NCBI GenBank assembly: GCA_020726505.1
Contig: JAHLEZ010000002.1
Span: forward strand, 1,364,001-1,428,000
DNA: 64,000 bases
From: Leptodontidium sp. MPI-SDFR-AT-0119
Lineage: Eukaryota > Ascomycota > Leotiomycetes > Helotiales > Leptodontidiaceae
Direction: 5' to 3'
Shown here: positions 35,001 to 47,267 of the stretch, piece after piece
Layout: every line of letters begins with the position of its first letter
How positions within the stretch are numbered: position 1 is the stretch's first letter
The notes under the pieces: model-generated
The model's input: the letters and a program-made list of their open reading frames with translations, nothing else
What the model was told of the DNA's origin: nothing
Databases searched by the model: none
Program-made: the position numbers and the translations under genes

Positions 35001-35760
35001 TTCGCACTTCTTCGTAGGTATTCCCTACCCGTAGCTGAGCTGCATATTTTGCTCACAGAGCCTCCGTAATCATATTCTGATTGTGGTCTGGACAACTCTC
35101 TGGACTCCTTCGTACGACCTGCAACGGTATCTTCGTCATCACCCTGATGGTCACAAATCGGAACAAGTCTGACATTGTAGTTGAGTAGTCTCTTAGCTTT
35201 TTCGAGTCATGTCATTCAGGAGTTTCAGTCACGGGTCGGTCCTACTTCATGAGTCGTCAGTGATCCTGCTCGATCTGTGTACTCTTGGCGCTGTTCCTCG
35301 AAGAATTCCACATTTGAAGTGACAATTTGTATCCCCAATGATCTATGCCACTACTCATCTAAAGATTTGAAGCTCGGACCTCGGGAGTGCGAAGTCATCA
35401 CATCTCGCTTAGCGATTCAAATCAGGGCTCGCTAAGGTGGTTTTAACATTTGGGTCGGACAGTAAAATTGGGATCGGGATGCTCTAATTTTTTCTGTGGC
35501 TCTTCACGGATTTATCAGAGTGGAGAAATGTTTATTGGTGACAGATTCGGCCATGGAGCGCGAGCTTTAAACTGCTCTTGACTCGTTTTGCTAGTTTTCC
35601 TAACTCAAAACTCTTCGAATGCTCGCTACCTCTCGCTTGCCACAAGAAAAGGAGAAATGAGCATGCATGCCATCAGATCAGGCGAAGTCAAACGATTGAA
35701 CGAAAGGGACATTGTTCGTAGCTACACAAGTATCCCTCTCAAGACTGATGTTAGGTAGCT

Positions 35761-36086
35761 TATCCCCTTAACTGCCAGAAGCACTTCTGGCACCTTTTTC
35801 TAGGGGGGTTTGCCATCACTACAGGGCCTGTGCGCCAGGTAAACAAAAACATCAACTACGTTTCCCCTCCTAATTTCCTACCTAAACACTCTACTTTCAA
35901 TGTAATCATCATGCCCAAAGACGCAACGAAAGATCCTACCGATGCAGGGACCTTACGACCACTTGTGAAGCCTTTACAACGATGATGACTGCCTGTAATC
36001 TTGGTGTTCTTCGCTTAATTTAGGGTCTGGCGGGGTCTCGCTACAGGGGTCTTCAGGGGCACAGATTTCTGGCAGTTAAGGGGATA
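35761..36086. mobile_element. MITE-like element with 20-bp perfect terminal inverted repeats
   Basis: TATCCCCTTAACTGCCAGAA at 35761-35780 is the exact reverse complement of 36067-36086. If the outer TA on each side is a target duplication, the element is 35763-36084 (322 bp), as in Tc1/mariner-type insertions. It encodes no transposase-like frame, which fits a non-autonomous element. Just inside the left end, TGCCAGAAGCACTTCTGGCA forms a nested palindrome. Confidence 0.7.
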
Positions 36087-36882
36087 TTTGAAATCCAAAA
36101 AACATTTGTGAACGCCCCAGAGCAGCCCTTTTTGAATACGACTAGCAACAGCAACAAGCAAAACATCATCGCCCTCAACATCTAGCAATATAATCCAGTT
36201 ATTCAAACTTTTTTTATGCAGCAGTGTCAGAGTGGCCCTCCCCGATTGTTTTTGGGAGTCTCCCATTGTTGCATTGCCTCCCAACTGCATCGATAATCGG
36301 ACGTGCACCCAAGATTTTTCGCCTCTGAAAGGCTGACTTTCATCACAAGCTACAGGTACTGGATCCAGCCCCAGTCCCCCAGCTTCACCACATACATCGC
36401 GAACAGGGGCAGGGGGCAAGCTCTTGCAGTTCTGTGGCGAGAATGCCATGATTCTGACGCCAAGGGAATCCCAGAACCCCATCCCCCCAACCGAAACTCA
36501 AAAGGTCCACCTGAACAAAACAGAATGAAAGCGCGAAACCAGAGAGAAGTTGAAGCTTGAAAATAAGAAAAAAGGCGTCCCACAATCACATGCATCATTC
36601 GCTTTGTCCACCTAGCAATCGACGATTCACACTGCAAATCAATACAGTAGCTGGAAGTCAAGGTCCGGCCCTTCGCCACAAAACAAGCGAGGGGAGGGGT
36701 CGTTACAGCAGTGACGTCAACAAACTAGAGCTCCAGCTAAGCTTGCCTCTCCTTCCTTCATAAACAAAGTTCCCTCTCCCTTCCATTTCTCCATCCTCCC
36801 AATTCAAATCAATCCAAACCCTCAGTCAAGACCAAATTAAATCAAATCAATTCCCATTCTCACCAACAAAACCAAACATACA

Positions 36883-37478
36883 ATGTCATTCCTCACATCC
36901 CGCACCATCCTCCGTGCCGCACGCACCCCGATCACAACCCGCGCCTTCTCAACCACCTTTATAGCCCGCAAGAGCGCGACCGAGACAGTAAAGGATGGAG
37001 TCAAGACCGTCGATAGGAAGGTATCTGATGTTCTAGTTGAGGGTATTGAAGCTGGTCGTGAGTTATTTCTTTCTCTCTCTTTCGTCATCAACCACTCAGT
37101 AGTTTCCTGTCCAAACGCAATTGCGTCATCACATCTGCAAAGTCAATTGTTTTGTTTCCCATCAACCATTCCCTTCCTGCCCTTCACTTCTTATCTTAGG
37201 CATTGGGATTGAATACCATATCATATTACTTGGTACGGTATTGAATTGCAATTACCCATACTGTTTTGCATTGTATTATATCTTTCAAAAATCTTCAAGC
37301 TAACTTCCTCTCCCACCAAACAGAAACAGCAACTCAAAAGGCAAAAGAAGTTGCAGGCATGTCCTCATCCGAGCTAAAGGGCAAGGCGAACGAAGTCGCT
37401 GGCGAGGCCAAGGGAAAGGCAAATGAGCTTGCAGGAGAGGCGAAGGGCAAGAAGGAGGAGATTAAGGGGAAGATGTGA
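36883..37478 (+). CDS. Small LEA-like mitochondrial protein
   Basis: Two exons (36883-37057 and 37324-37478, 266-nt intron) encode 109 residues. The N-terminus (MSFLTSRTILRAARTPITTRAFSTT) is rich in Arg/Ser/Thr and looks like a mitochondrial presequence. The second half is repetitive and charged: ATQKAKEVAGMSSSELKGKA, then NEVAGEAKGKANELAGEAK, then GKKEEIKGKM, with 11-residue periodicity typical of late-embryogenesis-abundant-like or hydrophilin proteins that form amphipathic helices and protect membranes or proteins during water stress. The split follows the GTGAGT donor after GGTC and an AG at 37323, restoring EAGQTATQKAK. The role is inferred from composition and repeats. Confidence 0.8.
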
Positions 37479-37828
37479 AGTGTGTGATGGGATATAGGGT
37501 TGATGGGAGGGGATAGAATGGAAGCCATGATGATGGCGAGATTGTAAGATAAGAGAAGCCCGCGAGCGCTTTTTCATGCTTGCTTGCGCCTTGAGATTCA
37601 ATAATGAATGCCCGATGGGAGTATGAACTCCATACATATCTATAACAGATGAGTGATTGAGAAGTAGTTTTTTGATACTTGTCTGCATTGACTGACCCGT
37701 CTCTAACAAGGCCGTCTAAGAAAAACTCCGAGTCCTCCATCCCGCTGCGGACAGGCGTATCTATAATCTAAACGCCAAATTCCCAACATGCCAAACGAAA
37801 CTAAAGGAGAACGAACGAAGAAAGATCT
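37479..37828. other. Convergent intergenic region
   Basis: About 350 bp between the 3' ends of the LEA-like gene and the reverse-strand hypothetical gene. No feature beyond presumed 3' untranslated regions was seen. Confidence 0.5.
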
Positions 37829-39214
37829 CTAAATATCTAGGAATTCCGCACAATCAACCCACTCCCCATCCGCCTCCTCTTTCTCAGCCGCCTCCCACTC
37901 CCTCTCCACGCCATCCTCACGATCATCATTACCAATGTCCAGCTTGAATTGCACTGGCTCTGACTCTAGAACAATGTGCTTCTCTCGATGCTCGTCGATA
38001 GTGTCAATGCTTCTTTCACTCTCCTTCTCCTTCTCCGCCCGGCTATCCTTCAGCGTAGCATCCAGCAAGTTGAACCCCCTTCGCTTAAACGAGTGCAGAT
38101 CTGACTCAACTCGTGCTCGTCCAACAGCAGCCATCTCAGGAATTGAAATATACCCAAAGTACCCACCAGGGCCACACGCTTGATCATTAATCTGAGTCAT
38201 CTGGCGAGAATTCAGATCTGCCCATCGAATCATATCAGCCCGCTTCTGCTTCAGCTGCTTCAATCTCATCTCCACACGAGTCTGCATAGCCTCATCTCGC
38301 TTTCTCCTCTCCCGGGCAAGCGACATCCACGTCGGTGTCTTTGTCTTTGCCTCTGCGCTCTCTTCACTTTCACCTTCTTTCTTCTGGGGCGGCTGTGGGT
38401 TCAATGAGAGTAATGCCGCTGCAGCTTCTATAGGAGACATCGCCTTTTCATGCTCGTCTGCCGAAGAGGGCATAGACCATGGATTCGACCCCATACTATC
38501 ACTAAAGTCATTGCCGTTCTCCCCGTTCAGAACAGCTGTTTGAGTCGCCCGTGCTACACCTCTTGCCGCTTCCTTACTCGTCTCCATCTTCACCAATTCG
38601 CTATCCAGTCTCTCAAACTCGATCTCCATCTGCGCCGTAACGGGGTCTTCCCTGACTTCCGCAGTGTCCAATTCCTCGTACAGCTTCTCGAACGTGGCCC
38701 CCATTCCAGCCAATTTATGATTACGCACCGCAACTTCACTGGAAGTAAAAGCCCATCTATAAACCCTCACAACCCCCATAGCAGCTCTCGACTGCGTCAC
38801 CCATCTGCAAGTCGTGACAGCAATCATCACCACAAAATTCCAAAGCGAGTTCGCACCCCTGACGACAAAACTCCCCTTCAATTCATCCATCAGCGACAAT
38901 TTCTTCTCTGCATCAATTGCGGCAAAGGCTTGGAGAAGCCATTCTTTCACGTCCTCATCCACTTCCTCTTCCCCGATGGCACGTTTCACGCTGAGAAGTG
39001 CGCGATCTCGCGAGAATTTATCTGAGGTGCCTTCAGCACCGTCGTCCATCCTGGAGACTAAAACGGAAACGACGAGCAATTTTGCAGTTGTCCAGAGAGT
39101 GTTGATAAAGCTCTCTTCCAGCGTGTGGTTGCCATTGCAGAAGACGCGTTGGGTCATGGCTTCGTAGTGGACCATGACGGCGAGGAGAAAACATAATGCT
39201 TTGTTTGATGGCAT
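37829..39214 (-). CDS. Hypothetical protein with hydrophobic N-terminal segment and coiled coil
   Basis: A single open frame gives 461 residues from ATG at 39214 (MPSNKALCFLLAVMVHYEAM). The frame extends further upstream, but that part reads through an ATT-rich leader and is unlikely to be translated. There is a hydrophobic stretch near residues 5-15, another around LWNFVVMIAVTTCRWV (about residue 115), and long charged helical segments (FEKLYEELDTAEVREDP, FERLDSELVKMETSKEAARG, RVEMRLKQLKQKRADMI) that probably form coiled coils. The C-terminal 70 residues are acidic. I do not recognise the family. The length of the open frame and its amphipathic pattern support a real gene. Confidence 0.8.
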   Translation of the reverse strand: MPSNKALCFLLAVMVHYEAMTQRVFCNGNHTLEESFINTLWTTAKLLVVSVLVSRMDDGAEGTSDKFSRDRALLSVKRAIGEEEVDEDVKEWLLQAFAAIDAEKKLSLMDELKGSFVVRGANSLWNFVVMIAVTTCRWVTQSRAAMGVVRVYRWAFTSSEVAVRNHKLAGMGATFEKLYEELDTAEVREDPVTAQMEIEFERLDSELVKMETSKEAARGVARATQTAVLNGENGNDFSDSMGSNPWSMPSSADEHEKAMSPIEAAAALLSLNPQPPQKKEGESEESAEAKTKTPTWMSLARERRKRDEAMQTRVEMRLKQLKQKRADMIRWADLNSRQMTQINDQACGPGGYFGYISIPEMAAVGRARVESDLHSFKRRGFNLLDATLKDSRAEKEKESERSIDTIDEHREKHIVLESEPVQFKLDIGNDDREDGVEREWEAAEKEEADGEWVDCAEFLDI

Positions 39215-40311
39215 GATTATGATTATGATTATGATTTCGAGTATAGGGAGTTGGGTGGAGGGAAATATGTGATTGTGTATTGGAGAGGTCTGCGAACGTG
39301 AGAGTGTGAAGAGTTTGATAGGTGTGAAAAGCAGAAGAAGATCAAAAAATCCGCATGTGCGCAGGTAATTAAAAGCGAAGACGTTCGTCTTTATAGTTGC
39401 GGACTCAACCAAATTCAGTCACCATGAAACTCTTGCTGTCGTCATTCCCACAATCATATTGGACGATTCCGTGCTTCGGTCCCAGACATAGCTTTCGCGG
39501 GTAGGGCTGACCGAATCCGGTTAGTGTCCATCTCTTCCCCATTGAATGTCCCATAGAACGGCCATTTAGCTAGGGACTTGGAAATCTAGACTCTCCGAAG
39601 GCTAAAATGGTGGCAGGAATTGCACGTGGCATATGCAGTATAACCGCGCTGGAAAACAAAAACCTGAGCATGGGGAAGATGGGTGTGCGGTTAGAACGGG
39701 CCAAGAATAGATCAGCGAAAAGTACCCCGACAGAAGGAAGATAGGATAACGGAGTAAACTTGTAAACGTGAAGTGTGGTAATTTTCTTCGATGAAATTCA
39801 GCGGGGGGAAGTTTGCACAAACCCAGCGCATGTTGGAATCGGGAATTTTGCTGGAAGTGGAGTATCTCATAATTGACTGGTCGTCCAGATTAGTCTCCAA
39901 GTTCTTGCATAGGGATTCAAAATTTGTCAAATCTCTTCCGTTTTCAGAGGGCTCCCTGATCTTGCCATCCCTGGGTTTGCTTTGCTTTGCTCTGCAATCA
40001 TCCCAAGTCCCTTCTCCTCATACTTTACTTCTTCAGCTCTTCCCAGCTCCTTTTTTGATCCTCAACCATCTAATGGAGAATATCCAAGGCTACCTCATTC
40101 GCCGAGGGCGCGAAGCATTTTCATATTTTATGGGAATTAGAAATAAATCGAGCTTGACAATGTTATCGAATACTCGCTTATACAAGTCCACCAACGCGTC
40201 GCTGTCTGATCCGCTCTACGTCACACTCCTTGCCGCTCTCGCTCAATCATCCAATTTCCCGACCTATCCATCGTCACCTCATTCTTTTCCCCAAAGAGTT
40301 CCCCCAAACTT
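39215..40311. other. Intergenic region upstream of the coiled-coil protein gene
   Basis: About 1.1 kb. The first 200 bases carry the ATT-rich leader of the gene at 37829-39214. A forward open frame at 39791-40465 overlaps the next gene and has no recognisable content. Nothing else is supported. Confidence 0.45.
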
Positions 40312-40626
40312 CTACACACCCTCCTCACCACCGTTCTCACCCATACCCCCCGTCTCAATATTAATATCCCCAATCTCCCTCAAATACCACTCTTTAAGCA
40401 CAAATCTCGCCTCCGGTTCCTGGTCCATGATACTTTGCTTGATATCAAACACGTTTCTTCTTTGAGACCAGCGGCTGTAGGTCTCTCCCGTGCGATATGT
40501 ATGGATTGTGGCTTGGATCCCTAGGAAGATGAAGATTCCGAGAACAGCGAGTCCGACGACGAAGATTATGGTGTGGCAGATGGACCAGATTGTGATGAGT
40601 TGGACGAAGACGTGGAGGGCCGTCAT
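40312..40626 (-). CDS. Small single-pass membrane protein
   Basis: An open frame of 104 residues starts with ATG at 40626. Residues 5-37 (HVFVQLITIWSICHTIIFVVGLAVLGIFIFLGI, two adjoining hydrophobic parts) form one long or two tightly packed membrane helices, followed by a hydrophilic region (YSRWSQRRNVFDIKQSIMDQ and RFVLKEWYLREIGDI) and a Gly/Glu-rich tail. The composition contrast and clean membrane segment favour a real gene, but no family is recognised. Confidence 0.55.
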   Translation of the reverse strand: MTALHVFVQLITIWSICHTIIFVVGLAVLGIFIFLGIQATIHTYRTGETYSRWSQRRNVFDIKQSIMDQEPEARFVLKEWYLREIGDINIETGGMGENGGEEGV

Positions 40627-41319
40627 GGTGGTTGTGGTTTTGGTGATGTGATGTGCTTGGTGGTGTAGTTGGCGGTGAGGTGTTCGTAAATTTAGCTGAT
40701 GTATTTGTCAATGGTGTTCAGGCGAATTCGTTCTTGAAATGCTGCAATCCCGAGATAATGTACGGCTGTCGAAGAGGACGAGATAGTCTTGGGATGATAA
40801 TGGATCAAAGGAGGAGAAACGAGCGTGTTGACTGCAGTCCTCAGTCCCGTTACCAAAAATACGCGCTCAACAACGTACAAGTCAAAGAATATATCATATG
40901 CTTTAGTATTTCCCCTCTGTCTTCTTTTTGTCCCGCTTCTTCTTCTTGAATAACCTGTGGGTTAATTTGATAATAGTGAATCGAGTCAACATGATTACGA
41001 AGTCCTGCGCAGGGAAGGCAGGTAGTAGGGAAACAAATTGTCAAAGGAACTTGCCTCAACTTTCGATTTCGTGAAGTATGAAAACGGTAGTGACGAGATT
41101 CTGCAAAGGAATTTCAGGGACTGCTTTCTGAGCAATTCTAAGCCAAAGTCCCCCTTTCTTCATTTGCGGAGATACAGGATCACATGACGTTTTTCATTGA
41201 TTCTCATGATTCAAGTCATTCATCAGTCCCAGCGTCTACCTGCTCCAGAAATGCTTTTCCCATGCTCCCGCTAAAGATGCACAGAGTCCCAAGACGGTAA
41301 GAGAACTACACCGCTACCT
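40627..41319. other. Intergenic region
   Basis: About 690 bp between the small membrane protein start and the 3' end of APC1. It probably contains the promoter of the former and the 3' untranslated region of the latter. No other feature was seen. Confidence 0.45.
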
Positions 41320-44300
41320 CTATTCTTCCGTCGCCATCATCCACACCTTCGCCTTCAACCTATCAACTACTTCCCGACGGATCCATTGCATGTCCTTCCC
41401 TTCACTTGCAGACTGATCTGCGAACTCAAACAATAATCTCAATCCTAGCAATCTGTCCCTCTTCCCACTGTCTAGAGAGACATTCTCAAGTACCAGCCTA
41501 GCGTCAACGACAGTCTCGTCAGTTCCAGCTTGTACATCACCAGCACCTCCCTGATCTGATGGGAGGACCAAGGCTCTCTCTGCCTTGGTAAGAGAACCAA
41601 ATGCAGGCAATTCGAATAGCCACTCAAGAGACTGGGAAGGAGTGACGTCTACATCATTGAGGGCCTGTAGTGTAGCCTGGAATGGAGAAGTGCCAGCTTC
41701 GTGCGCTGGACATCGACGGACGTAGATCGTCTGGGTTGACTTGAATGCTGCGATGTGTTTCTCGTTGCTCTCCAGATCCAGGGCAAGATTCCAATACTCA
41801 GGGCTGTTGGTGCGAACAGTTTGGATCTGATCTAGCTCAGGCAGGAGACAGGGAGTATGGCGCTGAATCTCCTCACCATTCCGGAGCTTTATGAATATTG
41901 GCATAGGCACCAATTGGTTCGTGTCGATATCCCTGGCTACGAGACACCGAGGTTCTGCCGCCATGACCCAGAAGTGACGGAAGGCTTGCAGATGAGACTT
42001 ATTGTCTTGGATGGAAGAAGGGAAAATCGGATAGAATGCCACCAATAGAGCTGCTATAGCTAAATTTGACGTGCCAAATGTGAAAGTGCCCCCACCAAGG
42101 AATAGCGCTCCAACTGCAAGATGGGCAGCGAGATGACTGCCGTAAGGGGTTTCACTATCATCACGGCCGTGCATCGATCTTAGCCGGCGAAACACAACGA
42201 GATCTCCTGTTCCAGCCATGACGGTTGCGACAGCGAGAGCCAGCAGATCTTGGCAGTTCCGGACGGTGTTTCTCGTCAACTTTTTGTCGAAAGTGTTTGC
42301 ATTGAGTCTGCATATTCGCATAAGCTGGTCCAAATAATGGATCAACAAATCCCGAACAGTAGTGGAGGCTGAGCCCGCAAAGCGCAGTGCGATACTAAAG
42401 CAAATTCCAGTGAGAATATCGTAGAACGGAAGGTCTTCGCTGGTCAAGTTGATGACGTCTTCGAGAGTGCTTCGTCTCCGGTATGGTTCTGGAAGATTGT
42501 TCTGAACCCATTCGAAAGACGGCTGAATCTTACTCCACATTATCAAGTGCCTGGCAAGTGTGCGGAGAAGAAAGATATCCGGGCGAATGTAGTCGAATTG
42601 AAGTAGCGAGTCCGGGACATCAATTTTTCTGGCCAGAACTTGATTCTCAGATTTCATAAAAATCAGAGCAATAGCAACAACAGCTGCTGCGGTAGCTTTA
42701 TCGAAGACATGAACTAGATCCACCTTTTTGCTTCCAGCTGCGAGTGCCAGTAGTCTTTCCGTAAGGCGCATATCATGCAGACCTTTCAAGTCAGAACCTT
42801 TCCCTAGATTGATGAAGCCGAGCGCGAATCCAGCAGCCAGTCGATATCCTTCGTTTCTCAGAGGCTCTTCCTCAGTATCCAAGTCGATGTGTTCGATCTC
42901 TGATACCATGATCTCACTCATGCGGCGGTGCTGTGTGTTGCAGTACAGCAATCCTATTCCCATGATTCCTGTTGTCTGGGTAAGAGGAGAGAGATTCAAT
43001 TCTGCGGCACCTGGAGGTAACATCCGGGTCACATGGACCGACAGCAATCGTGTCACCAGCGAGTCCATGGTGCCGATATATGACGCTGCTAAGCCAAGCA
43101 ACAGTCCAATTGATGTCATGGTGTGCTTAGGGGTCAAATATTTGAAGGCAACCCATTTGGCTACAGATTTCAAATGCCCATTCAGACCAAGAGCTAGCAA
43201 GAAACCTGCATGTCGATTGCTCAGATCTGGGGTGGGCTTATTGTAGAGAATCCAGGAGGTGTCGATTCCTTTGGCGTCCCGAGATATGCTGAGACCTGAA
43301 GAAACGCCTGAATGGAAGAACGCCCAGCCGATCTTTTCTTCTGAAAATGCCGATTTGTCTGCAGCTACAGTGTTGTTGTCCGGCTTCATGACAAAGTTCA
43401 AATTGAACCCTCTGATACTCCACTTTTGGGTAAGAAGTGGAATCCGAGCGCTGTAATAAAGAAGCCCGCTTCCTGACGGGATGGCAAGTGTTCGATAGGC
43501 CAGCATTTGCGCATGCTCCTTTTGTGCTTCCAACAACTCAGATTCAGACCATTGAGGTTCGGACTTGCAACGTGCCACAGTAGTCCTTGATGTACTGAGA
43601 ATTGCAATAGCCTCGTTCATTCTCCTGTCATCTTTGAAGATGGAGCGAGTGATTGCTTGTCGATCAACTTCAACAGAACCATCGAAAGACCCAGTTGTTT
43701 CGGGATCAGCTATAGATACACATACGGCGTGTATGTCAAGATTCGCTTCGTGGGTTGGTGCCTATCTCTAGTCAGCAATGTTCTCAAACCAAACATGGAT
43801 TCCAAGGCATATGTAGTTTCGTACCAGGAGAGTTGACTGCACTTGACGCGGCCGTTGCCCTGGTGTAAGCAGCATACCAACATCTTCTCGCCCAACTAGT
43901 GTGAGCAATTCCTTGCTCCATGTTGCTGGAGGTTCTGCTTGGCTCTTGACAATAGCTTCTTGAAGAGGCGCAAGAATTGCCTCTGGTAGAGTGTCTAGCA
44001 CAAGTTGATCAGCCCCAGCGGACGAGAGTTCTTCAACCATCTGTTGCGCGGACCAGTTGCTTTGCATTGCAGAGAATAACCGCTCGAAGAGTAAAGTTCT
44101 CGGTGTTAACTGTGACCATTGGTCTCGATTGGATGCACTTGTTGCTGATGGGAGGCGAGTCGCAACTAACTCTGGAAGTGTGATGAATGGCTTTAAGCCG
44201 CGGGTACGCAAACAGGCTTGAATCCAGTCATAGACAACGGGGCATTCGAAAGGTTCAGATATAAGCGAATCCATTGGTGATTCTTGGTTGGAAGTTAGTC

Positions 44301-47267
44301 CATATCCAGTAGAAGGAAGGGTAACTTACCAGCATCATAATCGACGGTGAGCAATGAAGCTTCTTCAACTTCATAATACTGCATCCAGCTGTCCCAGCCA
44401 AGCCATCTAGCCACTTGAGCAAGTACTGGGGCCAAACTTGCAAGCCCTGTGCTAAATGCATCCACCATCATCGTGTCCAGCTTTTGCTCTTCATTCAAGA
44501 GGTGAAGGGCAATGAAAACATCAGTAAGTGCAGCCTTTCTGAGATCGAGACTCCTATTTCCGGACGTCGGGAGGGAACCGAAGATAGAATCAAAACCGAA
44601 TTTGGTACCTGCAAATTTTCGGGCAAGCTCAACATGTTTGCGAACAAAAGGCAGTGCCTCGCTGGTGGACGGGATAAATATCGACGACAGTGATTCGGAG
44701 CCTTGGGACATCATTTCGTCATCCTCCACCAGCCATTTCCATCCAGTATTGCTAGCCCATGAGGGCGATGGATTTCCATGGGATGCCTCCTCAGCCTGCA
44801 TCAGATCCCAATTTTCCAAATCTGGTTGAATTCCACTACTCGAACGAAGATGCCCCTTTCGAGCCTTCTTCTTAGACTGAGCTTGTGTCGGCCTGGACAT
44901 GCTACTCAGACCAAGAACCATAGAAAAAAGGGTGATGACCAGAGCGGTCCACTCTTCGTCCACTGTGTGAATGTCTTCAAGTCGGATCCACTGCATAACG
45001 TTCCACCAGCAAACGAGAATCCCTTCCCCACTGTTCCCGGTTGGGAGGACAGCTCTACAAACCTCCAGAATTTTGCACACGTGCGGGTTTCGTGGTTCCA
45101 TCAGGAGCTGAAGCTGGTGCATTCTTCCATCGTCATCCACCAAGTCGACGATTCCTCCCGGTTTAGGATTTCGCAGTGCACGAAGAGCACGCGGTCCTGT
45201 GCTCAGAACGCGTTTGAAGCCACCCTCCCGTTTTGCACGTGGGTGAGGATCATGGCCCAGATTACGAACATTGCTTACCGTAAACTGGGCAGGAAGTGTG
45301 ACTTTCATCAGGGTACTCCACGGAGCTTGCAGACTGAGCTCCCCATAACCATCTGGTGATTCGGTCAGGGCGAGGATACGAGATATTTGACCATCGTCAA
45401 CCCTGCAGGCATCCAAAACGCCCTTGGCCCAGGCCGAAGAAGCTAGTGATACGACTGTAACATCTCGCTCCGATTTGACGGCTGCGGTCCGGTTGTTGAT
45501 GGAGTCGACGTCGGCTTTATGTGTTTTTGAATAGAGAGTCATAACAAGAAGTCGTTTCTCGTCAGGATCAAGAAGACAGATTACAATAGTTCTCCCATGT
45601 TTATCGTCTGCTGCTGATGGCGGCGCAGTGAGAGTAAATATCTTACACTGTGTTGCAGCTGGCATATGTTGACTCGAGTAACGGACGTTACTATGTTCCG
45701 CAGGAACACTGCAGACCTTGGAGAGAACAATCTCTTGTCTAAGAGCATCAAACTCATCATCGTCAAGACCCATGTTGTGAAAGCCTTCAAAATCACCCCC
45801 TGCTCGCAACTCATCTAGAAGGTCATCCACTGGAGCTTCAAGGTATCCATTCAAACTGTGATTGAACTGGGGGCCTTGAGAAAAACTACCTCCAGGTACT
45901 GAAGGGTAGGGCCCTATGCTTATCCTTGCATGTTGACTACCGAGGGAGTCTCCACGGCGGCTGGTTGTATGTGCATGACTGCCGGTAAGATCGGAGAATG
46001 CAGAGCGCTCATGAGTAGCGGAAAGGTCTGCTCTGGCAAGCATTGAACTCACACGTCTAGACTTCCTTCTTGGTATTGAGGTACTCTCGAAGTCTGGATC
46101 AAGCGAAGCTGCGAAATCAACAACTTTATCCCTGGCTTCATCTTGTATGCTGCTCTTCAGCAAACCCAATCCTTGCTGGGCTCCTCCAAGACTCTCTCTG
46201 AAAGTATGCTGACCATTTCCTACTGGAGTGGTAGCTCCAGTCCCGGTTCCCGGCACAAAGGAGCTTCTTCTACGAGACATCGTACCGCTAGTAACACGGC
46301 GCTTTTCTCCAGGCACAGGAGCAGGCTCGTCTCCAACATGTGTAAACTTCCAGACAGTATACATGCTCGTTTCCCGGTTCAAAGTCAATGCCAAGACAAG
46401 AGGGCGTTCACTGTTTTTGGGAGAGAACTCATCTCTGCGGGACACATGGAGAATCTCTTCTGCGGTATCCAAAGCCGTGATCTTTGCTGAATTCTTTCTG
46501 CTTGTATGATGAGAAGATTTTGAGGGCTGAGCAACCACAAGGCCTATCTCCGCGAGTGGATCCGACAAGGAAAAGAGTCGAGGCCAATTCGAATCATTCT
46601 TTACTGCTGGCGGGTCCCACATATCCTTCAAAGTTGAGTGAGGCATAGGCATTTGCTTTGGTCCACCAAGATCCGCGATCGAGAATGTAGACTGCTGGGA
46701 GCTTGCCGCCGACCATGGTTGAGGCTGGGAGGATACGAAGGAATTGGGAGGGACTCGAGGGAACTTGAGTGATGCCGCAACTGGATTATCCACCCGCAGT
46801 TTCCGTTGTATTATAAGGCCATTGGGAGCGGCAGATGCGGATTCGACCTCGAATGGTAGATGTATAACATGGCTCGTGCCGGATAGGAAGTAGACATGCG
46901 CCTGAGTCTTGAGAAAGACAACAATTGCCGTCTCCCTCTTTGCGGCATTTCCTTTCTTCTGCCGTGCCTTGTTTTCCTTTGCAGCGAGTGGTCCAAGACT
47001 AGGAAAGGTTGTCAAAAGGGCCCGAGTAACATCCTCCTTCTCCAGGTCGAATTTGAAAGCCTTCCTGAAAACGCCCCCTCTACTCCAAATTACACATCGC
47101 GGGGTCACCAGAAGTTCGTCGTCTTCGAAGGAGGAGCTCGAATCGCCGTCGAAGTAGTTGTGCCATTCATAGGATGTGCTGGATGGGTCTGGGGGCACAA
47201 GATGTTCTTGAATCGCATACTGCAGACCAGTGGGATTGTGCAGGCCTAACGAGGTGACAGAAGCCAT
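41320..47267 (-). CDS. APC1: Anaphase-promoting complex subunit 1 (BimE/APC1)
   Basis: Three exons (47267-44330, 44282-43825, 43761-41320; introns of 47 and 63 nt) give 1,945 residues, the usual size of fungal APC1. The N-terminus shows the conserved DDELLVTPRCVIWSRGGVFRKAFKFD segment of the Apc1 beta-propeller part. The C-terminal third carries the PC (proteasome-cyclosome) repeats: SNRHAGFLLALGLNGHL, TSIGLLLGLAASYIGTMD, TTGIMGIGLLYCNTQ, RLAAGFALGFINLGKGSD and HLAVGALFLGGGTFTFGTS. The protein is the scaffold of the APC/C ubiquitin ligase, which marks securin and cyclins for destruction at anaphase and mitotic exit in the nucleus. A central Ser/Arg-rich stretch (about residues 330-470) is likely a phosphorylated loop. 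The gene looks intact. Confidence 0.95.

Larger units (their letters stand above)
34760..36882. other. Divergent intergenic region with a MITE-like insertion
   Basis: About 2.1 kb between the divergent starts of the second RTA1-like gene and the LEA-like gene. It holds the CCGTATTTCG motif at 34974-35000 and the inverted-repeat element at 35761-36086, both listed separately. The last 150 bases before 36883 are pyrimidine-rich and form the likely promoter and leader of the LEA-like gene. No gene is supported. Confidence 0.5.

Noticed and set aside
36015..36482. Reverse open frame of 155 codons near the MITE
   Set aside because: It runs across the right end of the inverted-repeat element and into its interior, has no recognisable domain, and is most likely a chance frame.
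39791..40465. Forward open frame of 224 codons
   Set aside because: It overlaps the better-supported small membrane protein on the other strand, crosses leader-like sequence and shows low-complexity Ser/Pro content in its second half.
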